DNA of 7,763 nt from contig WRKA01000145.1 of the NCBI GenBank assembly GCA_009778265.1, positions 1-7,763 of the forward strand. The letters run 5' to 3'. Made by a program: the position numbers and the translations under genes. Numbering within the stretch: position 1 is the first letter of the stretch; the number at the start of each line of letters is the position of its first letter. The notes below the pieces were generated by a model. That model did not search any database. It was not told the DNA's origin and saw nothing but the letters and a program-made list of their open reading frames with translations. The stretch is from Methanomassiliicoccaceae archaeon (lineage in GTDB: Archaea; Thermoplasmatota; Thermoplasmata; Methanomassiliicoccales; Methanomethylophilaceae). Of the stretch, positions 1-6,623 are shown piece by piece.

Positions 1-509
1 GAGGTCTCGATATCGACGATATCGCGTACGTGATCAATTACGACATTCCGGAGGATGTGGATACGTACATACACCGTATCGGAAGGACCGGAAGAGCGGG
101 GAAAGAGGGAACGGCGGTCTCGTTCGTGACGTCGGAGGAAGAGTATCTCATAAAAGAGTTCTATGCGTACACCGGCATGGAGATCGCTCTCAGGGACGTA
201 CCGGACGCGGAAGGAAAGGACACCGTTCGTAAGGTGATAGATTACGATCAGATATCCGATGTCTTCGGAATGGTAAGATTCGAGATAAACTTAGGAAAGA
301 ACGACGGTCTCGGAAAAGTCGGTCTCGCGGATTTCGTGATACGCGAAGTGCGGATACGCGACGCCTCGATAGGTAAAATAGAACTGGGTCCCGATTCGTC
401 GATAATGGAAGTTCATAAGGAATTCGCCAACAGGATGACGATGGACCTTCCGCGCGGAAGGTACAAGGGGAAGAAGATCAGCGTCCGTGTGATCCAGCAA
501 AGATCGTAA
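1..509 (+). CDS. DEAD-box RNA helicase, C-terminal part with DbpA-like RNA-binding domain (5' partial)
   Basis: This is the 3' end of an ATP-dependent RNA helicase gene; the start lies left of the window. The reading frame is open from base 3, where it encodes [16 protein letters not shown], the motif V region of helicase domain 2. Motif VI follows as [12 protein letters not shown], containing the arginine fingers that contact ATP. A short linker leads to a C-terminal domain of about 75 residues, from [15 protein letters not shown] to [12 protein letters not shown], which resembles the RRM-like RNA-binding domain of bacterial DbpA/DeaD helicases. In E. coli DbpA this domain recognises 23S rRNA during large-subunit assembly. 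A role here in ribosome assembly or RNA unwinding is inferred from the family. The gene ends in TAA. The GTG at base 30 is an internal valine codon, not a start. The helicase assignment is firm; the target RNA is unknown. Confidence 0.93.
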   Translation, partial: GLDIDDIAYVINYDIPEDVDTYIHRIGRTGRAGKEGTAVSFVTSEEEYLIKEFYAYTGMEIALRDVPDAEGKDTVRKVIDYDQISDVFGMVRFEINLGKNDGLGKVGLADFVIREVRIRDASIGKIELGPDSSIMEVHKEFANRMTMDLPRGRYKGKKISVRVIQQRS

Positions 510-511
510 GG

Positions 512-534
512 ACCGAAGTTGAATTAACTCCGGT
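512..534 (+). other. Stem-loop just downstream of the helicase stop codon
   Basis: ACCG-A-AGTT (512-520) can pair with AACT-C-CGGT (526-534) around the loop GAATT, giving eight pairs with one A/C mismatch. It begins 3 bp after the helicase stop. The following + strand sequence is A-rich (AAAAATAAAAACC), not T-rich, so it is not a standard intrinsic terminator. It may be a 3'-end or mRNA-stability structure, or chance. Confidence 0.35.
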
Positions 535-607
535 AAAAATAAAAACCATTATCTGGGTATGTCATGAATGCACATTTCCTTTCACACCCCGGGATCACAG
601 TTCACGC

Positions 608-618
608 CTTAAACATAC
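608..618 (+). promoter_or_regulatory. Possible TATA-like box for the antitoxin gene
   Basis: CTTAAACATAC is an AT-rich, TATA-like element. With the usual archaeal spacing of about 26 bp, transcription would start near 639, leaving a leader of roughly 35 nt before the ATG at 674. The match is weak. The intergenic region (510-673) also holds AAAAATAAAAA at 535-545, which could be another box. I see no tRNA or other RNA gene in this region. Confidence 0.3.
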
Positions 619-662
619 ACTGACAGAAGCTGTAAGAACGTACATGTATCTGTGCGTCTATC

Positions 663-666
663 GGTG
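663..666 (+). promoter_or_regulatory. Ribosome binding site supporting the start at 674
   Basis: GGTG lies 7 nt before ATG 674 and pairs with the CACC of the archaeal 16S 3' end. No comparable site precedes the in-frame ATG at 644, so the downstream start is preferred. Confidence 0.4.
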
Positions 667-673
667 TTCCGTT

Positions 674-928
674 ATGGATACGATCAACGTTACACAAGCA
701 CGCAGCGACCTGTTCAAAGTGATGGATTCGGTCCTCGAAGGCAGGAAGGTCACGATCACATCAAAAAAAGGTAATGCGGTCCTCTTGAGCGAAGAAGAAT
801 GGAACGGGATCGTAGAAACGTTATACGTACTGTCCGATCCGGATACCCTTCCCGCTGTCATGGAGGCACGTGCGGCCCCCGCGTCCGAACTGGAGAGGAT
901 AGATCGGAGAAATGTTCTCCGACCATGA
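674..928 (+). CDS. Phd/YefM-family antitoxin (type II toxin-antitoxin), apparently without toxin
   Basis: The 84-aa product matches the Phd/YefM antitoxin pattern: an N-terminal fold beginning MDTINVTQARSDLFKVMDSV, then GRKVTITSKKGNAVLLSEEEW, which forms the DNA-binding dimer, then ETLYVLSDPDTLPAVMEAR, typical of YefM, and a charged C-terminal tail that in relatives binds and blocks the toxin. Such proteins neutralise a RelE/YoeB/Txe-type mRNA-cutting toxin and repress their own operon. The start at 674 is chosen because it gives the usual family N-terminus and has a GGTG site; an in-frame ATG at 644 would add ten residues. No toxin gene follows: 43 bp after the stop comes the convergent end of valS. 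An ATG at 925 overlaps the stop as ATGA, the usual antitoxin-toxin junction, but its 35-codon frame resembles no toxin I know. It could be a remnant, a solitary regulator, or partner to a distant toxin. Confidence 0.85.
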   Translation: MDTINVTQARSDLFKVMDSVLEGRKVTITSKKGNAVLLSEEEWNGIVETLYVLSDPDTLPAVMEARAAPASELERIDRRNVLRP

Positions 929-956
929 AGGCAGATCACAGCGGGATGCCAACGAA

Positions 957-962
957 TTTTTT
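957..962 (+). terminator. Oligo-T terminator candidate after the antitoxin gene
   Basis: A run of six T on the + strand lies 29 bp after the antitoxin stop and 8 bp before the end of convergent valS. Archaeal RNA polymerases stop at short oligo-T runs, so this could end the helicase/antitoxin transcript. For valS, read on the opposite strand, the nearest comparable T run is the complement of A7 at 763-769, inside the antitoxin gene. Confidence 0.4.
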
Positions 963-970
963 AGGCAATA

Positions 971-3574
971 TCACGGCTCAATGGCAACAAGTATGCCGCC
1001 GACCTGTATCGTCTCCACCTGCTTACCGTTAAGCATCAGACGTTTCTCGAGTTCAAGGAACTCTTCGGTCAGGAGGATCTCCTCGTTGTCAACGGAAAGC
1101 TTCACGCCGCCCGCCTCCAGGTCCGCGGCCACCTTCGCAGGGTCCATTCTTTGTATCTCGGCGACGATCTGCTTCGCCGCTCCTTTGAACACGGGCCCGA
1201 GTTTCGAATGCTTCGGTCTGACTGAAGCGACCTCTTCCGTTATATCGGCCTTCTCGGCGATCTCCAGTCTCTTCGCCTTTATCGTTCCTATGATATCATC
1301 ACGGGCGCCGTTCAGCATCATCGCATCCCCTATCAGCTCCACTAAGTTCAATTCCGCGTTCAGCGGCATCTTCCTGTCGGATTTCCATCCGCGTATCGCC
1401 GCGATGACCTCTTTCAGAACATCGCCGGCGGCTTCCGCATCCTTATCCTCGAGTACGGGTCCCGGCCATTCCGAAAGATGGATGCTCTTCGCATCCTCGT
1501 ACTTTCTGAAATGTTCCTGATAGACGTCCTCGGCGATATGGGGCATGAACGGTGCGATCATCTTCACGCATCCCAAAAGAACTTCGTACAGTGTGTATCT
1601 AACGGCATCATCCTTTCTCGTCTTCACCATCTCGATATAGTGATCGGCGAGTTCATGCCATATGAAGTTCTCCGCGTCGCGCATCGCTTTGTCGAACTGA
1701 TACGATTCGAAGTATCCCGTTACCGTTCTGACCACGTCGGAATACCTGCTCAGGATCCACCTGTCCGGTATCCTCAGTTCGGAAGGGGCCGAAGGCCTGC
1801 CGCCGAACCGCGGACCGACGAACTGGCCCATGTTGAATATCTTGTTGCAGAGTTTCCTTCCTCTTATCACGTCCTTCTCTCTGAACGCGTGATCTATGCC
1901 CATCGAACAGGTGGACGCGTAATATCTCAGCGCATCGGCGCCGTATTCTTCCAGTATCGGTATCGGATCTATGACGTTACCGATGGACGAGTGCATCGGC
2001 GTACCGTCCGGCGCCATGATGAAACCGTGCACCATTATATCCTTCCAGGGGACGGACGAAGCGATCTGTTCGCTTCTCAGCATAGTATAGAAGGCCCATG
2101 TGCGTATTATATCGTGGGACTGAGGTCTCATCGACATCGGGAACATCTTTTTATGAAGTTCGGGGTCGCGTTCCCAGAATGTGTTATACAACGGAGAACC
2201 GGACGAGTCCATCCACGTGTCGAAGACGTCTGTACACCCTATCAGTTCGCCTCCGCATCCGCATCTCGGTACCGGAGGGGCATCCTCGGTCGGGTCCACG
2301 TAACATTGTCCCTCGTCGGCGACGACCGCTTTGCCGCAGTCCTCGCACTCCCATACGGGGACCGGAGTTGCAAATATCCGCTGTCTGCTCAGGACCCAAT
2401 CCCATTCCAGAGAATTCACCCAATCCTGCAGACGTATCTTCATGAACTCCGGATACCAGTTGATCTCATCCGCCCTTTTCAGTACCTCTTTCTTAAAGTC
2501 CAATGTTCTAAGGAACCACTGCGGGACCTGCAGGAATTCCACCGGGGTGTGGCATCTCCAGCATATCGAAACGTTCTGAGGGTTGTCCGTCTGTTTTACA
2601 AGAAGGCCGGCCGCCTTAAGGTCCTCGATCGCCGCGGCACGTGCGTCCTTCACCTTCATTCCCTTATATTTTCCGGCGAGTTCCGTCATATTCCCAAATT
2701 CGTCGATACCTTTCTCCATCTCAAGCTTATATTTCATCACCCACTCGAGATCGTCCTTATCCCCGATCGTACAGATCATAACGTTACCGGTGCCGAACTT
2801 CGGGTCCACTTTCGGGTCCGCTATCACTTTCACCTTCCGATCATAAAGCGGCGTGATCAATTCTTTTCCGATCAGGTGCCGTTTCTCTTTGTCGTCCGGA
2901 TGTACCGCAACCACTTTACAGGTGCACAGAAGTTCCGGTCTCGTCGTCGCAACGAGTATATGATCCTCAGTACCGTCAATAATGAATTTTATGTAATTCA
3001 GTTTGGTCACGTTCTCATTGTATTCAACTTCCGCATCCGCCAGCGCGGTCATGCATCTAGGACACCAGTTCACCGGGAAATTGCCTTTGTACACCAGGCC
3101 CTTTTTGAAAAGTTTGATGAACGACAGCTGCGTGATACGCCTGTAATACGGGGCATCCGTCTGATAATAGATGCTCGGGTCCATACTTTCGCCGAGTATC
3201 TCGAAGTGATATTTCATCTCGTCAATGAAGCTGTTGGCAAATTCAGAGCACAGTTTTCTGTATTCCTTTCTCGGAAGATCGAGTTTCGTTATATTATGCT
3301 TCTTCTCCACCTTGACCTCCACCGGTGTACCGTTCACGTCGAAACATAACGGGAAGAATACGTTGTAACCTCTCATTCTGCGGTAACGGGCCACAAAATC
3401 TATCATCGAGTAACCGGTCGCATGTCCGAGATGCAGAGACCCCGACGTATATCTGGGAGGGTTGTCGATGCTGAATACGGGTGCATCGGATCCCTTATCA
3501 AAGCGGTATATGGACTCGTCCTTCCACATCTTCTGCCATCGTTTCTCGATCGACGAGGACTCGTATTGCGACAT
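971..3574 (-). CDS. valS: Valyl-tRNA synthetase
   Basis: The cytoplasmic ValRS activates valine and charges tRNA-Val; it is class Ia. The 867-aa length fits archaeal ValRS and is too short for IleRS. Visible in order are the HIGH-type signature HLGH (48-51), the DVNGTPVEVKVEKK segment, the CP1 editing domain with VATTRPELL (208-216) and FGTGNVMICTIGD (260-272), cysteine pairs CPRC (171-174) and CWRC (338-341), a further cysteine-rich stretch at 410-440, the FDTWMDSSGSP motif (451-461), and the KMSKS-loop region (521-533). The C-terminus has an anticodon-binding helical bundle and a terminal module containing KHSKLGPVFKG. The KMSKS site reads PMHSS and lacks both lysines. The start at 3574 (MSQYESSS) is chosen over the frame's more distal ATG at 3667, which would reach back into the neighbouring CBS gene. 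The position of the TATA-like boxes suggests a near-leaderless mRNA. The stop is TGA. Confidence 0.95.
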   Translation of the reverse strand: MSQYESSSIEKRWQKMWKDESIYRFDKGSDAPVFSIDNPPRYTSGSLHLGHATGYSMIDFVARYRRMRGYNVFFPLCFDVNGTPVEVKVEKKHNITKLDLPRKEYRKLCSEFANSFIDEMKYHFEILGESMDPSIYYQTDAPYYRRITQLSFIKLFKKGLVYKGNFPVNWCPRCMTALADAEVEYNENVTKLNYIKFIIDGTEDHILVATTRPELLCTCKVVAVHPDDKEKRHLIGKELITPLYDRKVKVIADPKVDPKFGTGNVMICTIGDKDDLEWVMKYKLEMEKGIDEFGNMTELAGKYKGMKVKDARAAAIEDLKAAGLLVKQTDNPQNVSICWRCHTPVEFLQVPQWFLRTLDFKKEVLKRADEINWYPEFMKIRLQDWVNSLEWDWVLSRQRIFATPVPVWECEDCGKAVVADEGQCYVDPTEDAPPVPRCGCGGELIGCTDVFDTWMDSSGSPLYNTFWERDPELHKKMFPMSMRPQSHDIIRTWAFYTMLRSEQIASSVPWKDIMVHGFIMAPDGTPMHSSIGNVIDPIPILEEYGADALRYYASTCSMGIDHAFREKDVIRGRKLCNKIFNMGQFVGPRFGGRPSAPSELRIPDRWILSRYSDVVRTVTGYFESYQFDKAMRDAENFIWHELADHYIEMVKTRKDDAVRYTLYEVLLGCVKMIAPFMPHIAEDVYQEHFRKYEDAKSIHLSEWPGPVLEDKDAEAAGDVLKEVIAAIRGWKSDRKMPLNAELNLVELIGDAMMLNGARDDIIGTIKAKRLEIAEKADITEEVASVRPKHSKLGPVFKGAAKQIVAEIQRMDPAKVAADLEAGGVKLSVDNEEILLTEEFLELEKRLMLNGKQVETIQVGGILVAIEP

Positions 3575-3584
3575 TGTACTCTCG

Positions 3585-3608
3585 TGAATATAAAAAAGTA
3601 TTAAAAAG
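3585..3608 (-). promoter_or_regulatory. TATA-like promoter of valS, overlapping T-tracts after the CBS-HPF gene
   Basis: Read on the minus strand this is CTTTTTAATACTTTTTTATA followed by TTCA. The upstream element CTTTTTAATA, centred near 3603, would place the transcription start at about 3577, almost at the valS ATG (3574), which fits a leaderless mRNA lacking a good Shine-Dalgarno site. The second TATATT element is too close to the ATG for normal spacing. The runs of five T (3603-3607) and six T (3592-3597) could also terminate the upstream CBS-HPF transcript. Confidence 0.5.
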
Positions 3609-3623
3609 GTTGTGAGAAGGGAT

Positions 3624-4808
3624 TCACCTGATCTTCTTCTTGAAGTCCACCTTTTCCCTTTTGGCATCCATTACCATCGTCACGATCTTCTTCAGAAGGT
3701 CCTCCGTCGTCTTAGGAAGGTCCCATCCTATCTCTTTGGCCGAGATCATATCGTCATCCATGATAAGACGTGCGTTCATACTGTACTTGTGCCTGGCGCC
3801 GGCGGCGTTGTATTTCGTCACGTGGATGGTAAGCGACTGCGGTCTGTTCACCTTCGCCACCTTCCCCATCTCGTAGCTTATCAGTTCGTCCATCACATCC
3901 GAATAATATTTATCGTCCTCGTCGAGCCCGCTTATCTGGACGAACATCACCTCTCTTTCCTTACAGGCGGCCATCATCTCGATGATATCGTACTGCGTCA
4001 GTATCCCGACAAGTTTCCCGTTCTCCGTGACGGGAAGCGTTGAAATGTATGAATTCATCATCATCTCCGCCGCGGCGCCGATGGTGGAGTCCCACGGTAT
4101 CGTTTCCGGAGCGGTGGCGCAGAACGATTCCACGAGTATCGCCGACGGCGCATGCTTACCGGAAAGGTCGCCTACCGTCTGCCTTCCCTTGCGCCGCCAG
4201 TTGTTGTCGATTATCTCTTTCATTCCGACGATACCCACAACGGTACCGCTCGCGTCCACCACCGGGACCGTTCTGATGTCCAGACCCCTCATCACTTCCA
4301 GCGCATCCTCGAGCAGATCGTTCTCTTTCACGGTCTCGACGGAAGAGGACATTATCTCCCATACCTTGATCTCGCGGAACGCCTTGATGGATGCCGCCAC
4401 CTCGATCAGCGCCGATCTGGAGACAACCCCTTTTATACGTCTGTTCCTGTCGACCACCGGTATCTGTCTCGCGTTGTTCATGATCATAAGTTCCGCGACC
4501 TCGGTTATCTTCGCTTCCTTCGTGACACACGGCGCTCCGGTCATGACCGTTCTTATCTTACTGTCCAGCAGCACGCTTTTTTTCTTCAGGAGCGTCCCGT
4601 AACCCACGGATCCGATGTATTCGTTCCCGCTTACCACGGGAATATCCTGAGATCCGGTCTCTTTCATGATATGCAGAGCGTCCACCACACGGTCCTCCGG
4701 CCCGACGGTCCTAAAATCATCGTTCATAATCTTGGCGATCCCTTTGCCGTCGATCTGCGATCGCAGCATAGAGAGCTTCTTCAGGTCCTGCAGATCCTTC
4801 ACTCCCAT
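3624..4808 (-). CDS. Four-CBS-domain protein fused to a C-terminal HPF/S30EA-like ribosome-hibernation domain
   Basis: This 394-aa soluble protein has four CBS repeats (about 24-75, 85-140, 148-202, 224-280), which normally pair into two Bateman modules binding AMP, ATP or related ligands. Only the fourth keeps a clear S/T-x-x-D nucleotide motif (GILTQYD, 268-274); the second has SRSA and the others are diverged. Residues 286-394 form a separate domain. VMFVQISGL, a helix (about 301-320), LTIHVTKY, KYSMNARLIMDDD, MISAKEIGWD and a final basic helix predict the strand-helix-three strands-helix order of HPF/YfiA (sigma-54 modulation/S30EA) proteins, which block the small-subunit decoding centre in resting cells. 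No signal peptide or membrane segment is visible. A strong Shine-Dalgarno, GGTGAT, fixes the start. The gene lies between glyS and valS, with probable own promoters. The CBS call is firm; the HPF call rests on predicted fold and residue pattern; ligand-gated ribosome binding is inference. Confidence 0.88.
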   Translation of the reverse strand: MGVKDLQDLKKLSMLRSQIDGKGIAKIMNDDFRTVGPEDRVVDALHIMKETGSQDIPVVSGNEYIGSVGYGTLLKKKSVLLDSKIRTVMTGAPCVTKEAKITEVAELMIMNNARQIPVVDRNRRIKGVVSRSALIEVAASIKAFREIKVWEIMSSSVETVKENDLLEDALEVMRGLDIRTVPVVDASGTVVGIVGMKEIIDNNWRRKGRQTVGDLSGKHAPSAILVESFCATAPETIPWDSTIGAAAEMMMNSYISTLPVTENGKLVGILTQYDIIEMMAACKEREVMFVQISGLDEDDKYYSDVMDELISYEMGKVAKVNRPQSLTIHVTKYNAAGARHKYSMNARLIMDDDMISAKEIGWDLPKTTEDLLKKIVTMVMDAKREKVDFKKKIR

Positions 4809-4811
4809 TCT

Positions 4812-4840
4812 ATCACCTTATTCCTATTGGTCAAAGGTGA
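4812..4840 (-). promoter_or_regulatory. Shine-Dalgarno of the CBS-HPF gene inside a leader inverted repeat
   Basis: On the minus strand AAGGTGAT (4819-4812) is a strong ribosome binding site 3 nt before ATG 4808. The seven bases TCACCTT at 4840-4834 are an exact complement to AAGGTGA at 4819-4813, with a 14-nt loop between. In a transcript starting upstream this forms a hairpin that hides the ribosome binding site. It could alternatively be a protein-binding operator, or chance. Confidence 0.5.
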
Positions 4841-4847
4841 ATATAAG
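4839..4847 (-). promoter_or_regulatory. Proximal TATA-like box of the CBS-HPF gene
   Basis: On the minus strand CTTATATTC is TATA-like. Spacing of about 26 bp would start transcription near 4818, at the Shine-Dalgarno itself, giving a very short leader without the inverted repeat. It is an alternative to the distal box at 4891-4903. Confidence 0.3.
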
Positions 4848-4890
4848 ATTATTGAATATCGGCGTTGACGATACGGCGGACGTCTCCGAA

Positions 4891-4903
4891 AGAAATATAA
4901 AGA
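4891..4903 (-). promoter_or_regulatory. Distal TATA-like box of the CBS-HPF gene
   Basis: On the minus strand TCTTTATATTTCT is the best TATA match in the 122-bp gap between glyS and the CBS-HPF gene. The predicted start is near 4871, which gives a leader of about 60 nt containing the inverted repeat around the Shine-Dalgarno. A 10-bp perfect palindrome, GAACGCGTTC (4909-4918), sits just upstream of the box, where an activator or repressor could bind. Confidence 0.5.
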
Positions 4904-4904
4904 T

Positions 4905-4936
4905 GAATGAACGCGTTCTTTCTCTTTTGTTCATTC
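4905..4936 (-). terminator. Stem-loop over the glyS stop codon, possible 3'-end signal
   Basis: GAATGAAC and GTTCATTC form an exact 8-bp inverted repeat (4929-4936 with 4905-4912) around a 16-nt A-rich loop. The first arm contains the glyS stop codon. On the minus strand the stem is followed by ATCTTTATATTTCTTTC, a T-rich stretch that could end transcription and also contains the next gene's TATA-like box. The loop is large for a classical terminator. Confidence 0.35.
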
Positions 4937-6619
4937 CGAGAGCATTGCGTTAATTACCTTTACAATATCTTTCGAATCGACGCGTCTCTGTTCCCTGGTG
5001 TCGCGGTCCCTTATCGTTACCGTTCCTTTGTCCTTTCCTTCTTCCACCGATCCGTAATCGACGGTGATGCACCACGGTGTCCCTATCTCGTCCATCCTCG
5101 CGTAACGTCTCCCTATGGCGCCGGACGTGTCGTAATATGACGGTATGCCGCCGCTCTGCAGTTCTTTGTATATCGACGCAGCCAGCACATCCAATCCGTC
5201 CTTGTCCATCAGCGGGAACACGCCGACCTTTATCGGGGCCACGGCGGGTCTGAGACGAAGGGTAACGTAATCCTCTTTCTCGTCGTACGTATATGCGTGC
5301 TCGAGTATCGAATAGAATATCCTGTCGAGACCGTGCGACGGTTCTATGACATGAGGTATGACGCGTTCTCCGGAGACCTTCTCTTTTATGCGTACAACTT
5401 CAAAGAACTCCTCTCCGAGTTCCGCCGTCTCGCCGCCGGCGGTCACCGTTATCGTTCCGTTCCTGATGTCCTTGGGTGCTTTCGCCTCTATGGCGGCGGC
5501 GATCTCCTTCGCTTTCCCTTTGAACTTCGGTCCCAGTGCTTTATGCTTGGCCTTGACGACGTCCATCTCAATTTCCTTGGGTTCGTCGAACCTTCTGAAA
5601 TGCGTCATATCGACGCCGGAGAACTCGGCATGTCTGGAGAGGTCCCAGCACCCCCTGTCGGCTATCCCGGTTATCTCGGTCCAGCCGTACGACAGCAGCG
5701 CCTCCGCATCCCAGCAGTCCGCCGCGTAGTGGGCCATCTCGTCGTCCAGGTGCTGCCTGAATCTTAACTTTTTCAGGTCCAGTCCAAGCGCGGTCAGCAG
5801 CTGCTGCGTCGTATAGACGAAGTATGCGAGCACCTTGTTCGCTATTATTCCCTTTCCGACGGCATCGCCCACCGTTACCGTGATCTCATTACCGTCGTTC
5901 GGTATGAGGGTCATGATCTCATTCTCCACGTCCGGGAAACGCTCCCATCCTTTATCATCCGGATCGACGAAGAGTTCAACTTCCATCATATTGAACTCCC
6001 TCATCCTTATCATTCCCTGGCGCGGAGCTATCTCGTTACGGTAACCTCTCCCGGTCTGTATGACGCCTAAGGGAAGTTTCTCTCTGTTGTAACGGTACAG
6101 GTTAAGAAAATTCACGAATATCCCCTGCGCCGTCTCCGGTCTCAGGAAGCCGGCGCGGGACGAGCCGGGTCCGATGGTCGTTTTGAACATCAGGTTGAAT
6201 TCTTCCACCTTTCCCAGTTTTCCGCCGCATTCCGGACATCTCACATCATTCTTTTCAAAAAGTCTTTCAAGTTCGTCCGCCGAAAGTATGTCGGGATTGC
6301 TGTGTAATCCTTTCGCCAGATGGTCCGCTCTGAACGGTTCTTTACATTCTTCGCAGTATGTTATAAGATCGGAGAACTCGTCGACGTGGCCGGATGCTTT
6401 GAAAACGGGCACCGGATTCACCGTTTCCGAATCTATCTCGACGAAACCTTCCCTGTTCTTGTATATCGATCTCCACATCTCGACGATGTTGTTCTTCAGC
6501 ACGCACCCGAGAGGTCCGTAATCGAACATTCCGGCCACTCCTCCGTATATCTCGTACGACGGCCAGATGAAACCTCTTCTTTTGCAGAGCGAGAGCAGGT
6601 CCGACTGTTCCGGCGGCAT
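4931..6619 (-). CDS. glyS: Glycyl-tRNA synthetase, archaeal/eukaryotic alpha2 type
   Basis: The cytoplasmic class II synthetase charges tRNA-Gly; it works as a homodimer. The 562-aa length is usual for the archaeal enzyme. Visible are the N-terminal GGVAGMFDYGPLG (26-38), motif 1 around EIDSETVNPV (61-70), a zinc-type cysteine set at C89, C92, C128 and C131, FLRPETAQGIFVNF (158-171), motif 2 GYRNEIAPRQGMIRMREF (192-209), a mid-protein insertion with KHKALGPKFKG (358-368), motif 3 region VIEPSHGLDRI (424-434), and a C-terminal anticodon-binding domain from about 460. The start at 6619 (MPPEQSDLL) is preferred: it lies 4 bp after the upstream CBS stop and has AGGT 9 nt upstream. An in-frame ATG at 6652 would add eleven residues, overlap the CBS gene and lacks such a site. 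Close spacing implies co-transcription with the CBS and usp genes. Confidence 0.96.
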   Translation of the reverse strand: MPPEQSDLLSLCKRRGFIWPSYEIYGGVAGMFDYGPLGCVLKNNIVEMWRSIYKNREGFVEIDSETVNPVPVFKASGHVDEFSDLITYCEECKEPFRADHLAKGLHSNPDILSADELERLFEKNDVRCPECGGKLGKVEEFNLMFKTTIGPGSSRAGFLRPETAQGIFVNFLNLYRYNREKLPLGVIQTGRGYRNEIAPRQGMIRMREFNMMEVELFVDPDDKGWERFPDVENEIMTLIPNDGNEITVTVGDAVGKGIIANKVLAYFVYTTQQLLTALGLDLKKLRFRQHLDDEMAHYAADCWDAEALLSYGWTEITGIADRGCWDLSRHAEFSGVDMTHFRRFDEPKEIEMDVVKAKHKALGPKFKGKAKEIAAAIEAKAPKDIRNGTITVTAGGETAELGEEFFEVVRIKEKVSGERVIPHVIEPSHGLDRIFYSILEHAYTYDEKEDYVTLRLRPAVAPIKVGVFPLMDKDGLDVLAASIYKELQSGGIPSYYDTSGAIGRRYARMDEIGTPWCITVDYGSVEEGKDKGTVTIRDRDTREQRRVDSKDIVKVINAMLSE

Positions 6620-6623
6620 GATA

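Noticed and set aside
7..24. Adjacent palindromes TCGATATCGA and CGATATCG
   Set aside because: They lie within helicase motif V and are explained by codons for the Asp-Ile-Asp-Asp-Ile repeat.
564..623. A 19-codon frame (ATG 564) downstream of an A-rich TATA-like stretch
   Set aside because: It is short, with no ribosome binding site and no recognisable peptide; the position after AAAAATAAAAA is probably chance.
510..673. Possible tRNA, small RNA or CRISPR in the first intergenic region
   Set aside because: No cloverleaf, T-arm GGTTCGAATCC-like sequence or repeated units could be found on either strand.
912..1520. A + strand open frame following the antitoxin, considered as a toxin
   Set aside because: After about 20 codons it is simply antisense to valS and Ser-rich; no RelE, YoeB, Txe or Doc pattern is visible.
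1478..3349. A 623-codon open frame antisense to valS on the + strand
   Set aside because: It lies wholly opposite a clear ValRS gene, has no recognisable motif and a composition rich in Arg, His and Val, as expected from reading the complement of a biased coding sequence.
4152..4868. A 238-codon open frame antisense to the CBS-HPF gene
   Set aside because: It is opposite a well-supported CBS gene, shows no domain and has shadow-like composition.
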